Shown: piece by piece, positions 27,556 to 37,700 of the stretch
How the letters are laid out: every line of letters starts with the position of its first letter
Numbering within the stretch: the stretch's first letter is position 1
Source of the DNA: Lutibacter litoralis
Lineage (GTDB): Bacteria; Bacteroidota; Bacteroidia; Flavobacteriales; Flavobacteriaceae
Direction of reading: 5' to 3'
Assembly: GCF_014646675.1 (NCBI RefSeq)
Contig: NZ_BMNS01000001.1
Span: 570,170 to 634,169, forward strand
DNA: 64,000 bases
Translations under genes and position numbers: made by a program
Notes under the pieces: generated by a model
What the model saw: only the letters and a program-made list of their open reading frames with translations
What the model was told of the DNA's origin: nothing
Database searches by the model: none

Positions 27556-28476
27556 TTGGAAAATAAAAATTATAAAGCACATCTGGCATTACTTGGAGCA
27601 AATTTAATTTACGGAGCAAATTTTTTAATTGCTAAAGGTTTAATGCCAAATTATTTTAAACCATCTGGTTTAGTGTTGTTAAGAGTTTTTGCTGCCGGAA
27701 TGTTGTTTTGGATAGTAAAGCAATTTATAAAAGAAAAAATTGAAAAGAAAGATTTAATACTTCTAGCATTTTGTGGTTTATTCGGAATTTCAATTAATAT
27801 GTTGTTCTTTTTTCATGGGCTGAGTTTAACTTCTCCTATTGATGCTTCTATAATTATGACAACTACACCAGTAATTGTTTTAGTTTTAAGCGCTCTTATT
27901 TTAAAAGAAAGAATTACTATTAATAAGTATTTGGGAATTATAATTGGTGGAATTGGTGCTATTCTTCTAATTTTATATGGTAAAACTGCAGAAGGAACTA
28001 GTTCTTTTTCAGGAAATCTATTGGTATTCTTTAATGCATGTTCTTATGGCTTGTATTTGGTTTTAGTAAAACCATTAATGAAAAAATACAAAGCAATAAC
28101 TGTAATAAGTTGGGTGTTTTTATTTGGATTTATTTTTATAATTCCATTTGGAGTTAAAGATTTATTTACAACAGATTTTAGCATTTTTACAACCAATACA
28201 TATCTTGCTTTAGCTTTTGTAATTATTGGTACTACTTTTTTAACTTACTTATTTAATATTTATGCGTTAAGTCACGTACCGCCTTCTGTTAATGGAAGTT
28301 ATATTTATTTGCAACCGGTGCTTAGTTTTATAATTGTAAGTGTTTATGCTTATCTAATGGATCATAAAGAATACGCTCAAGACATAAATTTAGTGAAAAT
28401 TTTAAGTTGTTTTTTGGTAATTTTAGGTGTTTATATGATTAGTAAAAAGCCTAAAAAAGGGTTGCCGAAACCCTAA
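27556..28476 (+). CDS. EamA/DMT-family permease
   Basis: 306-residue inner-membrane transporter with ten hydrophobic helices arranged as two EamA repeats (AHLALLGANLIYGANFLIAKGL near the start, and a second repeat from about residue 160). The DMT superfamily exports amino acids, nucleotide sugars or other metabolites; the substrate is unknown. Translation must start at the TTG at 27556, because an upstream in-frame ATG at 27535 is followed by a stop after six codons and the first residues ENKNYKAHLALLGANLIYG match family N-termini. It ends 118 bases before the convergent TonB receptor gene. Confidence 0.85.
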   Translation: MENKNYKAHLALLGANLIYGANFLIAKGLMPNYFKPSGLVLLRVFAAGMLFWIVKQFIKEKIEKKDLILLAFCGLFGISINMLFFFHGLSLTSPIDASIIMTTTPVIVLVLSALILKERITINKYLGIIIGGIGAILLILYGKTAEGTSSFSGNLLVFFNACSYGLYLVLVKPLMKKYKAITVISWVFLFGFIFIIPFGVKDLFTTDFSIFTTNTYLALAFVIIGTTFLTYLFNIYALSHVPPSVNGSYIYLQPVLSFIIVSVYAYLMDHKEYAQDINLVKILSCFLVILGVYMISKKPKKGLPKP

Positions 28477-28593
28477 TTAAAATCTTAATTGTATTAATTA
28501 ATTCTAGCTTCTTTTTCTGTGGAAGTAAGGTATAATGAATTCATTCATTGGTATTGCTAATTCTTTCCCCAGCCTTACAATTGACTGCTTATT

Positions 28594-30918
28594 TTAGATT
28601 GAGTTCAACTTTACACCAATAAAAACTGTTCTTGGCGCTCCGGGACCATAAATATAATTGCTGTCTCTATTTTTTCCCGAATCAAAATCTTCCTGATATT
28701 CATTTAAAACATTTTTTACTCCTCCAAACAACTCAAAACTAGTATCTAATTCATTTAAATTAAAAGTATAACCAGTTTTAAAACTTAGCTCTGTAAACGT
28801 TGGAGATTTTAAATAAGCATCTGCTAATTGCTCAGGTGCTCCAGCTAAATGCACTAAATCCATTGCACCCGTATACACTAAATTAACCGATGTTTTAAAT
28901 TTTTTGTTTGGTGTTATTGATAGAGTTGCAAAACCATAAACATCAGGACTTCTTAAAAAATTTCGTGTTGGTGCTAGGGCATCAGAATAGCTTACGGCAG
29001 TATCATAAGTACTAGACTGTATTGTTAAACCTGTTTCTAACTGAATTCTCTTATCATAATTTGCTCTCAACTCCAAAGTAACTCCTTTTACAGTAGCACC
29101 ATCACCATTTCTTTTTTCAAATAATTCACCCAAATCATCTTCTCCTAAAGGATGTTGGTAAAAAGCATCTTTTAAATAGGTATAAAACCCTTCTAAAGTA
29201 AATCCGCTTATAAATTTTTCTAAAGCTTTATCATAATTAACAGATCCACTAATGCTAGTAGATCTTTCTTCTTTTAAATCTGGTGACAATGAAATTCTAG
29301 ACACACCACCACCTGCAAAGGCAATATGTAAATCGGCATCAAATGCTTGTGGAGCTCTAAAACCAGTTCCCCATGTCAACCTAAACTGAGTACTTTCTTT
29401 CATTTTATATAAAAATGATGCTCTAGGATTAAAAATAAACTTATTTAACAAATTATGCTTATCAGCCCTAACCCCAGTTAATAAATTTATTGAAGGTGTA
29501 ATTTCCCAATCACTTTGAAAAAACACACCTAAATTGGTTGTCTTCTGATTTATTAAATAATTATACGCTTCAATTTCATCATAAACTTTATCTACAACAT
29601 ATTCAGTTCCTGTGGTTATTACATTTACACCTTTTATAAATTTTTCTAAACGATGATTTAGTTGCATTCCACCCTGAACAGTTGAAACTTCAGATATTCC
29701 ATAAGGCGGATTTTCTATATGGTTTTGAATGTCTTCATCACTATCAGGAAAAATTCCGGTATAATGATCTCTAGCTGTTTTTTGTCCAGAAAAATAAGAG
29801 ATAAAAGAACTATTATCATTGTTGAAATTGATTTGATAATCCAAGCTTCCAATAAAAACATCGTGTATACGTTCTTCAGATTGTAAAGTTAAATAAGGTT
29901 CTTTATCAACCATTTCTCCTCCATATCTATACTCGTTCATACTACTTAAACTCAACTCAATTTTCTGATTCTCTGTTGGAAGAAAAAATAAATTCACTCC
30001 AAATGAATTGTTTTTCAATTTTGGTAATTCAGAAAAATTATCTCCATTATTATCGTAATAATCTCGTTCTCTTTTACTCACAAAAAAAGTTGCCCCTGCA
30101 TTTCCTTTATGGGTTAAAATAGTTCCGTTACCATTAAAAATATTATCCGAAGTTCCTTTGTCAATATTCTGATAAGTATATTCTAAATTATAACCACTTT
30201 CTTTGGGTATTTTAGTAATTACATTCACTGTTCCTCCAATGGCACTTGAGCCGTATAAGGCCGATCCTCCACCACGTACAACTTCAATTCGTTCAATCAT
30301 ATTTGCAGGAATTTGTTCCAAACCGTACAAACCTGTTAGCGGACTAAAAACGGGTCTTCCATTAATTAATATTTGAGAATAGCCACCTGTCAATCCATTC
30401 ATTCTTAATTGGGTATAATTACAGGTTTGGCAATCAGTTTCAACTCGTAAGCCAGGTTGAAATTTCAATCCTTCCGATAAATTACAAGCCTGCACATTGG
30501 TTAACATATTACTATCAATTATACCAACAATTACTGGAGAATCTGTTCGTCTCTTAAACGTTTTTGTACCGGTAACAACTACCTGATCCAATCCAAAAAC
30601 ATCTTCTTCTAATTCAAAATTTAATATTTTTTCTTCATGTTTTTTAAGTTTAATTCTAACTTCTTTTGATTTGTATCCAACTGCACTTACAACCACTACA
30701 AAATTTCCAGCTTCAACTTCAAATGAGTAGGTCCCATTTCTATCTGTTGAAGTTCCAATTTTCGTATTTTTCATATAAATGGATGCCCCTAGAATTGTTT
30801 CAGATCCGCTGCTTACAATTCCTTTTATTATGCCATTTTCATTTGCCTGAGTTAATTGTGTTAGTAGCACAATTACCATAAAGATTAATTTATTCACTTG
30901 TTTTTGATTTTTACGCAA
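28594..30918 (-). CDS. TonB-dependent receptor with regulatory-like N-terminal domain
   Basis: 774-residue outer membrane receptor for uptake of a ligand such as a metal chelate. Domain order: signal sequence, a carboxypeptidase-regulatory-like domain (about residues 27-105, GIIKGIVSSGSETILGASIY and DRNGTYSFEV), plug domain (about 110-235, with GGGSALYGSSAIGGTVNVIT), and a 22-strand barrel ending in RTVFIGVKLNSI. The start is uncertain: TTG at 30918 opens the frame, while GTG at 30897 would give a cleaner signal peptide, MNKLIFMVIVLLTQLTQA. It is divergent from a DtxR-type regulator with a DtxR-like operator between them, so the substrate is probably a metal complex. Confidence 0.9.
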   Translation of the reverse strand: MRKNQKQVNKLIFMVIVLLTQLTQANENGIIKGIVSSGSETILGASIYMKNTKIGTSTDRNGTYSFEVEAGNFVVVVSAVGYKSKEVRIKLKKHEEKILNFELEEDVFGLDQVVVTGTKTFKRRTDSPVIVGIIDSNMLTNVQACNLSEGLKFQPGLRVETDCQTCNYTQLRMNGLTGGYSQILINGRPVFSPLTGLYGLEQIPANMIERIEVVRGGGSALYGSSAIGGTVNVITKIPKESGYNLEYTYQNIDKGTSDNIFNGNGTILTHKGNAGATFFVSKRERDYYDNNGDNFSELPKLKNNSFGVNLFFLPTENQKIELSLSSMNEYRYGGEMVDKEPYLTLQSEERIHDVFIGSLDYQINFNNDNSSFISYFSGQKTARDHYTGIFPDSDEDIQNHIENPPYGISEVSTVQGGMQLNHRLEKFIKGVNVITTGTEYVVDKVYDEIEAYNYLINQKTTNLGVFFQSDWEITPSINLLTGVRADKHNLLNKFIFNPRASFLYKMKESTQFRLTWGTGFRAPQAFDADLHIAFAGGGVSRISLSPDLKEERSTSISGSVNYDKALEKFISGFTLEGFYTYLKDAFYQHPLGEDDLGELFEKRNGDGATVKGVTLELRANYDKRIQLETGLTIQSSTYDTAVSYSDALAPTRNFLRSPDVYGFATLSITPNKKFKTSVNLVYTGAMDLVHLAGAPEQLADAYLKSPTFTELSFKTGYTFNLNELDTSFELFGGVKNVLNEYQEDFDSGKNRDSNYIYGPGAPRTVFIGVKLNSI

Positions 30919-30933
30919 AGTTAAACATAATTA

Positions 30934-30947
30934 TTAGATTAGTCTAA
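30934..30947. promoter_or_regulatory. DtxR-like operator
   Basis: TTAGATTAGTCTAA lies in the 68-base gap between the divergent TonB receptor and DtxR-type regulator genes. TTAGA/TCTAA arms are symmetric, and it matches the core of the DtxR consensus TTAGGTTAGCCTAA at 12 of 14 positions as I compare them. Expected to repress both genes when metal is abundant. Confidence 0.6.
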
Positions 30948-30986
30948 ATTTTTATTTTAACCAATAAAAATGTATATTTGTACCTT

Positions 30987-31652
30987 ATGGAAATTCAACT
31001 TACTCAAACCGAAGAAAATTACCTAAAATCTATCTATAGTTTAGAACTTTCAAGTTCTAAGAATGTGAGTACTACTTTATTGGCTAAGAAGATGAAAACA
31101 AAAGCATCTTCAGTAACCGATATGATTAAAAAATTAGCGGATAAAGATTTTGTAGATTATAAGAAATACAGGGGGGTTTCACTTACAAAAGGCGGTAATA
31201 CTATTGCGGTAAAAATTGTAAGAAAACATAGATTATGGGAAGTTTTTTTAGTGAATAAGTTAGAGTATAGTTGGGATGAAGTTCATGAGATCGCAGAACA
31301 GTTAGAACACATTAAATCGGATACTTTAATCGATAAACTTGAAGAATTTTTAGAATTTCCAACACACGATCCTCATGGAGATCCTATTCCAGATAAAGAG
31401 GGGAATATTGAACATCATAAAAATATAATGCTTTCTTCTGTTAAAGTTGAAAATTCATGTAAAATAATCGGTGTAAAAGACTCTTCTTCAGAATTTTTAA
31501 AATATTTAGATTCAAAAAATATTCATTTAGGAAGCATAGTAAAAGTAATTTCAAAAGAAGTATTTGATAATTCAATTACTATAGAAATTAATAAACAATT
31601 ATTATCAATATCACACCAAATATCAAAAAATTTATTTGTTAAAATATTATAG
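30987..31652 (+). CDS. DtxR/MntR-family metal-dependent regulator
   Basis: 221-residue metalloregulator. The N-terminal winged helix is TQTEENYLKSIYSLELSSSKNVSTTLLAKKMKTKASSVTDMIKKL-like (residues about 5-50), followed by the dimerisation and metal-binding domain with HRLWEVFLVNKL, DEVHEIAEQLEHI and the GDPIPDKEGN loop. A C-terminal SH3-like FeoA domain (about residues 150-220) is present, as in IdeR/DtxR. The ATG at 30987 follows a TATATTTG (-7 type) box at 30973-30980, so the mRNA leader is very short. It is followed four bases later by a ZIP transporter gene: a metal-homeostasis operon with the divergent TonB receptor. Confidence 0.9.
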   Translation: MEIQLTQTEENYLKSIYSLELSSSKNVSTTLLAKKMKTKASSVTDMIKKLADKDFVDYKKYRGVSLTKGGNTIAVKIVRKHRLWEVFLVNKLEYSWDEVHEIAEQLEHIKSDTLIDKLEEFLEFPTHDPHGDPIPDKEGNIEHHKNIMLSSVKVENSCKIIGVKDSSSEFLKYLDSKNIHLGSIVKVISKEVFDNSITIEINKQLLSISHQISKNLFVKIL

Positions 31653-31655
31653 AGA

Positions 31656-32477
31656 ATGGAACAAATTATTAGTTATTTTGAAAGCATTAATCCCATATTA
31701 GCAGCTTTGTATGCAACACTTTTCACTTGGGGTTTAACAGCTTTAGGAGCTTCATTAGTGTTCTTTTTTAAAGGATATAACAGAGCTGTATTTGACGGAA
31801 TGTTAGGGTTTACTGGTGGTGTAATGGTAGCTGCAAGTTTTTGGAGCTTACTAGCTCCTGGAATTGAAATGAGTCCTGGTGAAGGTTTTGTAAAAGTGAT
31901 TCCTGCTGTTGTAGGCTTTGGGTTAGGAGCATTATTTTTATTTGGTTTAGACAAAGTACTACCACATTTACACGTAAACTTTAAAGAATCTGAAAAAGAA
32001 GGTGTTAAAACGCCTTGGCATAAAACCACCTTATTAGTATTGGCAATTACACTACATAATATTCCAGAAGGTTTGGCTGTTGGTGTATTATTTGGTGGTG
32101 TGGCGGCTGGTTTTGATGGAGCAACAATTGGTGGAGCGGTGGCATTGGCAATTGGTATTGGTTTGCAAAATTTTCCTGAAGGATTTGCGGTTTCTATGCC
32201 AATTAGAAGGCAAGGAGCAAGTAGATGGAAAAGTTTTATGTATGGACAATCTTCTGCTATTGTAGAACCTATTGCTGCGGTTATTGGTGCTTGGGCTGTA
32301 ATGACATTTCAACCAATATTACCTTATGCGCTTTCTTTTGCTGCAGGTGCTATGATTTTTGTGGTTGTGGAAGAAGTAATTCCAGAAACGCAACGCGATA
32401 AATATACAGATATAGCGACTCTTGGTTTTATTGGAGGTTTTATTGTTATGATGACTTTAGATGTTGGTTTAGGGTAA
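31656..32477 (+). CDS. ZIP family metal transporter
   Basis: 273-residue inner-membrane transporter of divalent metals (ZupT/Zip type, for Zn, Fe or Mn). About eight hydrophobic helices are seen. The metal-binding helices IV and V are visible as LHNIPEGLAVGVLFGG and GLQNFPEGFAVSMPIRR, with the HNxPEG and QNxPEG signatures. It begins four bases after the DtxR-type regulator stop, so it is regulated together with it. The import direction is inferred from the family and the TonB receptor context. Confidence 0.9.
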   Translation: MEQIISYFESINPILAALYATLFTWGLTALGASLVFFFKGYNRAVFDGMLGFTGGVMVAASFWSLLAPGIEMSPGEGFVKVIPAVVGFGLGALFLFGLDKVLPHLHVNFKESEKEGVKTPWHKTTLLVLAITLHNIPEGLAVGVLFGGVAAGFDGATIGGAVALAIGIGLQNFPEGFAVSMPIRRQGASRWKSFMYGQSSAIVEPIAAVIGAWAVMTFQPILPYALSFAAGAMIFVVVEEVIPETQRDKYTDIATLGFIGGFIVMMTLDVGLG

Positions 32478-32568
32478 AATTTTAACTTAAAACTCTAATT
32501 CCTGTTTCGTTTTTTCATAATTCAAAGTTAAATTACTCAACTCTAAATCTCGCAACTTAATGTCTAGT

Positions 32569-32975
32569 CTAATATAGGAAGTCTACATAAGGAGCCTACC
32601 AAATTTCTGTTGTAGAGGCTGCAGGGTTGTCTAAGTTAACATTTAGCTCAGTGTAGGAAGCTGAATTTGTCGCAGCCATATTTGCTCCAGTTATTTCATA
32701 AGTGCCCGTTCCTCTATATCCGAATAGTTTAATTGCAAAAGCTTTTCCATTATTATTTAATGTAATAATTATTAAATTTTCTCCAGGCCTAGCATCTGCA
32801 ACATTTGCTGAAGATGAAATTTTCATAGATTTATATGATGTGTCGTCAACTTTGGCTTTTAAAGTTCCCGAAGAGGTGCTTCCATATCCTCCTTCATCAT
32901 CACTTTTTGAGCAAGATGAAAATTGAACTAATAACAAAGACATTGTTAATGCCATAATTTTTTTTAAGTCTTCAT
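32569..32975 (-). pseudogene. decayed DUF6252-like lipoprotein gene
   Basis: Remnant of a small lipoprotein gene. An intact stretch from an ATG at 32955 encodes about 119 residues (SSCSKSDDEGGYGSTSSGT then a beta-rich GTGTYEITGANMAATNS) but lacks the charged signal-peptide start. A better ATG at 32973-32975 reads ATGAAGACT then TAA; inserting one T would restore MKTLKKIMALTMSLLL, a proper lipoprotein leader. At the other end a TAG follows TTEIW, where the family normally continues. Both ends are damaged, so this is probably a pseudogene. The DUF6252 label is from memory. Confidence 0.6.
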
Positions 32976-33086
32976 AATATGTTAATATTAAAGGTTAGTT
33001 CTTCAAAAGTCACATTTTTTTAAACTTTAATCAATATAGCTAATGACGTAGGTTTTTATAGATGTTAATATTATATTAAAATTATT

Positions 33087-33126
33087 TTTTTAGTTCGTTT
33101 GTTTCCGAACTAAAAATGTATATTTG
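33087..33126 (+). promoter_or_regulatory. promoter with embedded operator for the efflux operon
   Basis: A perfect 11-bp inverted repeat TTTTTAGTTCG / CGAACTAAAAA (33087-33097 and 33106-33116) overlaps a good Bacteroidota promoter: TTTG at 33098-33101, a 17-nt spacer, and TATATTTG at 33119-33126. The palindrome covers the -33 box, so the GbsR/MarR-type regulator gene just downstream probably represses itself and the efflux genes. Confidence 0.7.
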
Positions 33127-33143
33127 CCAAAAATTTTTTTACA

Positions 33144-33671
33144 ATGGAAAAAAAGGAACAATTAGTAAAAGAAAAATTAGCTTTAGTAGAAGAGCTTGGA
33201 ATTCATTTTGAGTGTAATGATAATTTACCTCCTTTAGCTTCTAGAATTATAGTTTATCTAATTTTAAATGGAGTTGAGGGAGCAACTTTTGAGGAACTTG
33301 TAGAGAAATTAGAAGCAAGTAAAAGCTCAATTTCTACAAATTTGCAGCTATTACAATCAATAAATAGAATTACTTATTTTACAAAGAGTGGTGATAGAAA
33401 ACGACATTTTAGAATATCTCCAAATTATATGATATCTAGAATGGATGAGAAAATTTCTTTATGGGAAGAAGAAAAAAACAATCACCAGAAAATATATAAT
33501 TACAAGGAAAAAATGTTACAAGTAAACAATGCATATCACGAAAATCACTTAAGTCTCCAATTTAACATGCAGATTATAGAATTTATTAACAAGATGATAA
33601 ATAATTTAACAGAACTAAAGCAAAATCTATTAACGATAATAAACAAAGAAGAAAATGAAAAAAATATTTAA
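33144..33671 (+). CDS. GbsR/MarR-type transcriptional regulator
   Basis: 175-residue winged-helix regulator of the GbsR/MarR branch. The DNA-binding segment has RIIVYLILNGVEGATFEEL then KSSISTNLQLLQ, with a recognition helix followed by the wing KSGDRKRHF. A long C-terminal helix is a likely dimerisation region. It is the first gene of an RND efflux operon and overlaps the adaptor gene by 17 bases, so it is expected to sense a toxic compound and derepress efflux. Confidence 0.85.
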   Translation: MEKKEQLVKEKLALVEELGIHFECNDNLPPLASRIIVYLILNGVEGATFEELVEKLEASKSSISTNLQLLQSINRITYFTKSGDRKRHFRISPNYMISRMDEKISLWEEEKNNHQKIYNYKEKMLQVNNAYHENHLSLQFNMQIIEFINKMINNLTELKQNLLTIINKEENEKNI

Positions 33672-34731
33672 ATATACAATAGCAACGTTGTCTGTTGTTT
33701 TTTTTATAAGCTGTAAAGACAATAAACCTCAACAACAGCAGGCAAGAGGTCCAATACCTTTTGCTGTAAAAGCGGTAGAAATAGAAGACGCTGTTGTAAA
33801 TCAAGAGTATTCAGTTAATTTAGAAGGACAACAAAATGTAGAAATAAGGCCAAAAGTAAATGGTTTTATTCAAAAAATTTATGTGGATGAAGGTCAGTTA
33901 GTTAAAAAAGGACAACTTCTTTTTAAATTAGAAACACAATCGTTAAGCCAAGATGCTGCAGCTGCAAAAGCCAGAATTAATGTTGCTCAAGTAGAAGTTG
34001 ATCGTTTAATTCCATTAGTAGAAAGAAATATAATAAGTAAGGTACAGTTAGAAACAGCGAAAGCCAATTTAACACAAGCCAAAAGTAATTATAGTAGTAT
34101 AATTGCTACTATTAATTATGCAACCATTACAAGTCCTGTTAATGGTGTTATAGGAGGTCTACCTTATAGAGAAGGGAGTCTTGTTGGTAGTACAATTGCA
34201 GCCCCTTTAACTACAGTATCTGATACAAAAAAGGTTAGAGCTTATTTTTCAATGAATGAAAAAGAACTTTTGAATTTTAGTAGAACATTTACGGGGCAAA
34301 CTATGCAAGAAAAAATAAATAAGATACCTGAAGTTTCTCTTGTTTTAATTGATGATTCTAATTACCAGCATAAGGGAAAAATTGAAACTATTAGTGGTTT
34401 AATTAACCAACGAACAGGAAGTACAGAGTGTAGAGCTATTTTTTCAAATCCTGAAGGTGTTTTAAGAAGCGGAGGTAGTGGTACTATTAAAATTCCATTT
34501 ATAGAAAAAAATATTATTCTGATTCCACAAATTGCTGTTTTTGAAATACAAGGAAAATATCATGTATATGTTGTAGGAGATAACAATAAGGTAAGTTCAA
34601 GAGTTGTTGAAGTTAAAGGAACTTCAGAATTAAATTACATAGTTTCTAGTGGTTTAAAAGAAGGTGAGTTAGTTGTAATTGAGGGTGTTTCAAAATTAGC
34701 TCAAGGTCAAGAAATTTCTCCTAAAAAATAA
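33655..34731 (+). CDS. RND efflux periplasmic adaptor (membrane-fusion protein)
   Basis: 358-residue lipoprotein adaptor linking the RND pump to the outer membrane channel. The lipobox FFISC is at about residue 20. The split biotinyl-lipoyl halves are VEIRPKVNGFIQKIYVDEGQLVKKG (in pieces, about residues 58-85) and TITSPVNGVIGG; the intervening alpha-hairpin is rich in A, K and Q (QDAAAAKARINVAQVE). Beta-barrel and membrane-proximal domains follow. Its ATG overlaps the regulator gene, showing tight coupling; the pump gene begins 24 bases downstream. Confidence 0.9.
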   Translation: MKKIFKYTIATLSVVFFISCKDNKPQQQQARGPIPFAVKAVEIEDAVVNQEYSVNLEGQQNVEIRPKVNGFIQKIYVDEGQLVKKGQLLFKLETQSLSQDAAAAKARINVAQVEVDRLIPLVERNIISKVQLETAKANLTQAKSNYSSIIATINYATITSPVNGVIGGLPYREGSLVGSTIAAPLTTVSDTKKVRAYFSMNEKELLNFSRTFTGQTMQEKINKIPEVSLVLIDDSNYQHKGKIETISGLINQRTGSTECRAIFSNPEGVLRSGGSGTIKIPFIEKNIILIPQIAVFEIQGKYHVYVVGDNNKVSSRVVEVKGTSELNYIVSSGLKEGELVVIEGVSKLAQGQEISPKK

Positions 34732-34755
34732 TAAGATACCAATAAAGTTTAAATT

Positions 34756-37700
34756 ATGATAAAAATGTTTATTGAAAGACCAGTTCTTTCAACTGTAATA
34801 TCTATAATAATAACAATTTTAGGTGTTTTAGGATTGATGTCGTTGCCAGTTGAGCAATATCCAGAAATTGCTCCACCTACAGTTCAAGTTAGTGCAAATT
34901 ATACTGGAGCAAATGCTGAAACAGTATTAAATAGTGTTATTATCCCTTTAGAAGAAGAAATAAATGGTGTAGAAGGTATGACTTATATGTCTTCAACAGC
35001 AAGTAATAATGGGGCAGCAAGTATAAGAGTCTTTTTTGAACAGGGTATAAACCCTGATATAGCAGCAGTTAATGTTCAAAATAGGGTTTCTAGAGCTACC
35101 AGTAAATTGCCTTCTGTTGTGGTTCAAACAGGTGTAACTACCGTAAAAAGTCAAACAAGTGCATTACTGTTTTTCTCATTATTTTCAGAGAATAAAGAGT
35201 ACGATGATACTTTTGTTCAGAATTATGCAAAAATTAATATTGTTCCTAAATTACAAAGGGTAAACGGAGTAGGTCAGGTAACTATTTTTGGAGGTAAAGA
35301 TTATTCAATGCGTATTTGGATTGATCCTCATAAAATGGCGATGTACAATGTTATACCATCTGATGTGCAAACTGCTTTACGTGAACAAAACATAGAAGCC
35401 GCTCCAGGTAAATTTGGTGAAAATGCTGATGGAATTTATGAGTATACAATTCGATATAAAGGTCGTTTATCTGAAACTTCAGAATACGAAAATATTATTA
35501 TAAAATCTCTTGGCAATGGTCAATTTTTAAGATTAAAAGATGTTGCAACAATAGAATTAGGAGCGCTTAGTTATACATCTCGAAATATGGGGATGGGTAA
35601 TCCAGGTGTTGCAGGTGGTGTTTTTCAAACTTCAGGATCAAATGCAAGAGATGTTACTTCAGAAGTAATGGAAATTCTAGAAGAAGCATCTAGAGATTTT
35701 CCAGAAGGGATGCATTATATAGTTCCTTTTAATGTTAAAACATTTTTAGATGCCTCAATAGAAAAAGTAATTTCAACAATCTTAGAAGCTTTTATCTTAG
35801 TATTTATTGTTGTATTTGTATTTCTTCAAGATTTTCGATCAACATTAATTCCTATGATTGCTGTGCCAGTAGCACTTATTGGAACATTTTTCTTTATGAA
35901 TCTATTTGGGTATTCAATTAATATGTTAACACTTTTTGCAATTGTACTTTCCATTGGTATTGTAGTGGATGATGCAATTGTTGTTGTTGAGGCCGTGCAT
36001 GCAAAATTAGATCAAGGAGCAGCCTCAGCTAAAGAAGCAACCGTTTCTGCAATGAGTGAAATTACAGGAGCTATTGTATCAATTACCTTAGTAATATCTG
36101 CGGTGTTTGTGCCTGTTACTTTTATTAAAGGATCTTCAGGGATATTTTACCAACAGTTTGCCATTACTTTAGCAATAGCAATTATTATCTCTGCAGTAAA
36201 TGCATTAACCTTGAGTCCTGCTTTATGTGCTTTATTTTTAAAACCTCATAAAGAAAAAGAAGGTAAATTAACACTTGTAGAACGTTTTGATGTTGCTTTT
36301 AATACTGGGTTTGATATTATGCAAGGAAGGTATAATAGGATATTAAAAACATTAATAAAAAGAAAATGGATTACAGGAGTAATATTAATATTAACCGTAG
36401 CAACTGCACTTTATTTATTTAAAACAACACCTACGGGGTTTATTCCTTCAGAAGATAGAGGTGTTATTATGGCAGATATTTCTTTACCTCCTGGATCAAC
36501 ATTAGAAGAAACTCAAAAAATTGTAAATAGTTACGATTCTATTCTAAATTCAATGGATATTGTTAAAGCAAGAATGAATGTAGTTGGGTTTAGTTTATTA
36601 AATGGCGTTAGTGGAGGGTCTTATGCATTTTCTATTATAGAATTAAAAGATTGGAGTGAAAGAAAGGAAGCAAATGAATCGGTAAATGCAGTAGTTGGGC
36701 AACTTTTTGGAAGAACAGCGAGTATAAAAAATGCTAAATTAATATTTTTTACACCTCCTAGTGTTCAAGGTTTTGGTACTGCAGATGGTTTCGAATTTAA
36801 GTTGCAAAATAGTGGAGATGGAGATTGGTTAACAATGAGTAAAACATCTAATGCATTTCTTGGGGCATTAAATGCAAGACCTGAAATTCAATATGCCATG
36901 ACAAGTTTTAATCCTAATTTCCCACAATATCAAATAGACATTAATCTTGAAAAAATTAAAGATGCAGGGTTAACGGTTAGTGAAATTTTTAATACACTAC
37001 AAGGATATTATGGTGGATTATATACAACAGATTTTAACAAATTTGGAAAGCAATACCGTGTAATGGTTCAAGCAAAGCCAGAAGATAGGGCAACACCTGA
37101 AACGTTAAACAGTATTTTTGTTAGAAATAATGAAAATGAATCGGTTGCAATTAGTCAATTTGTAAGTTTAAAAAGAATTTACGGTCCAGAGTTTGTATCT
37201 CGTTATAATCTTTTAAAATCTATAAGTGTTACAGGTAAAGCCAATCCGGGTTATAGTACAGGAGATGCAATTAATGCAATAAATGAAGTTGCGGCACAAC
37301 AATTACCAAAAGGATATAGTTATGAATTTTCAGGAATGACTCGTGAAGAAATTCTTGCTGGAGGTCAATCTATTTGGGTATTCTTATTAAGTTTAGTCTT
37401 TGTTTATTTTTTGTTAGCAGCACAATACGAAAGTTATATACTACCGTTGTCTGTGTTGTTTTCATTGCCTGTAGGTGTAGCCGGAGCAATATGGTTTATA
37501 AATTTAGCTGGTTTAGAAAATAACATTTATTTTCAGGTAACATTAATTATGCTGATAGGTTTATTGGCTAAAAATGCCATTTTAATTGTTGAATTTGCTT
37601 TACAGCGAAGACGCCAAGGCTTGTCTTTATACGAATCGGCAATTCAAGGAGCAAAAGCGCGTTTACGACCAATAATTATGACATCCTTTGCATTTATTTT

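Noticed and set aside
28458..28474. AGGGTT/AACCCT hairpin as terminator of the EamA gene
   Set aside because: It lies inside the coding sequence and has no T run after it.
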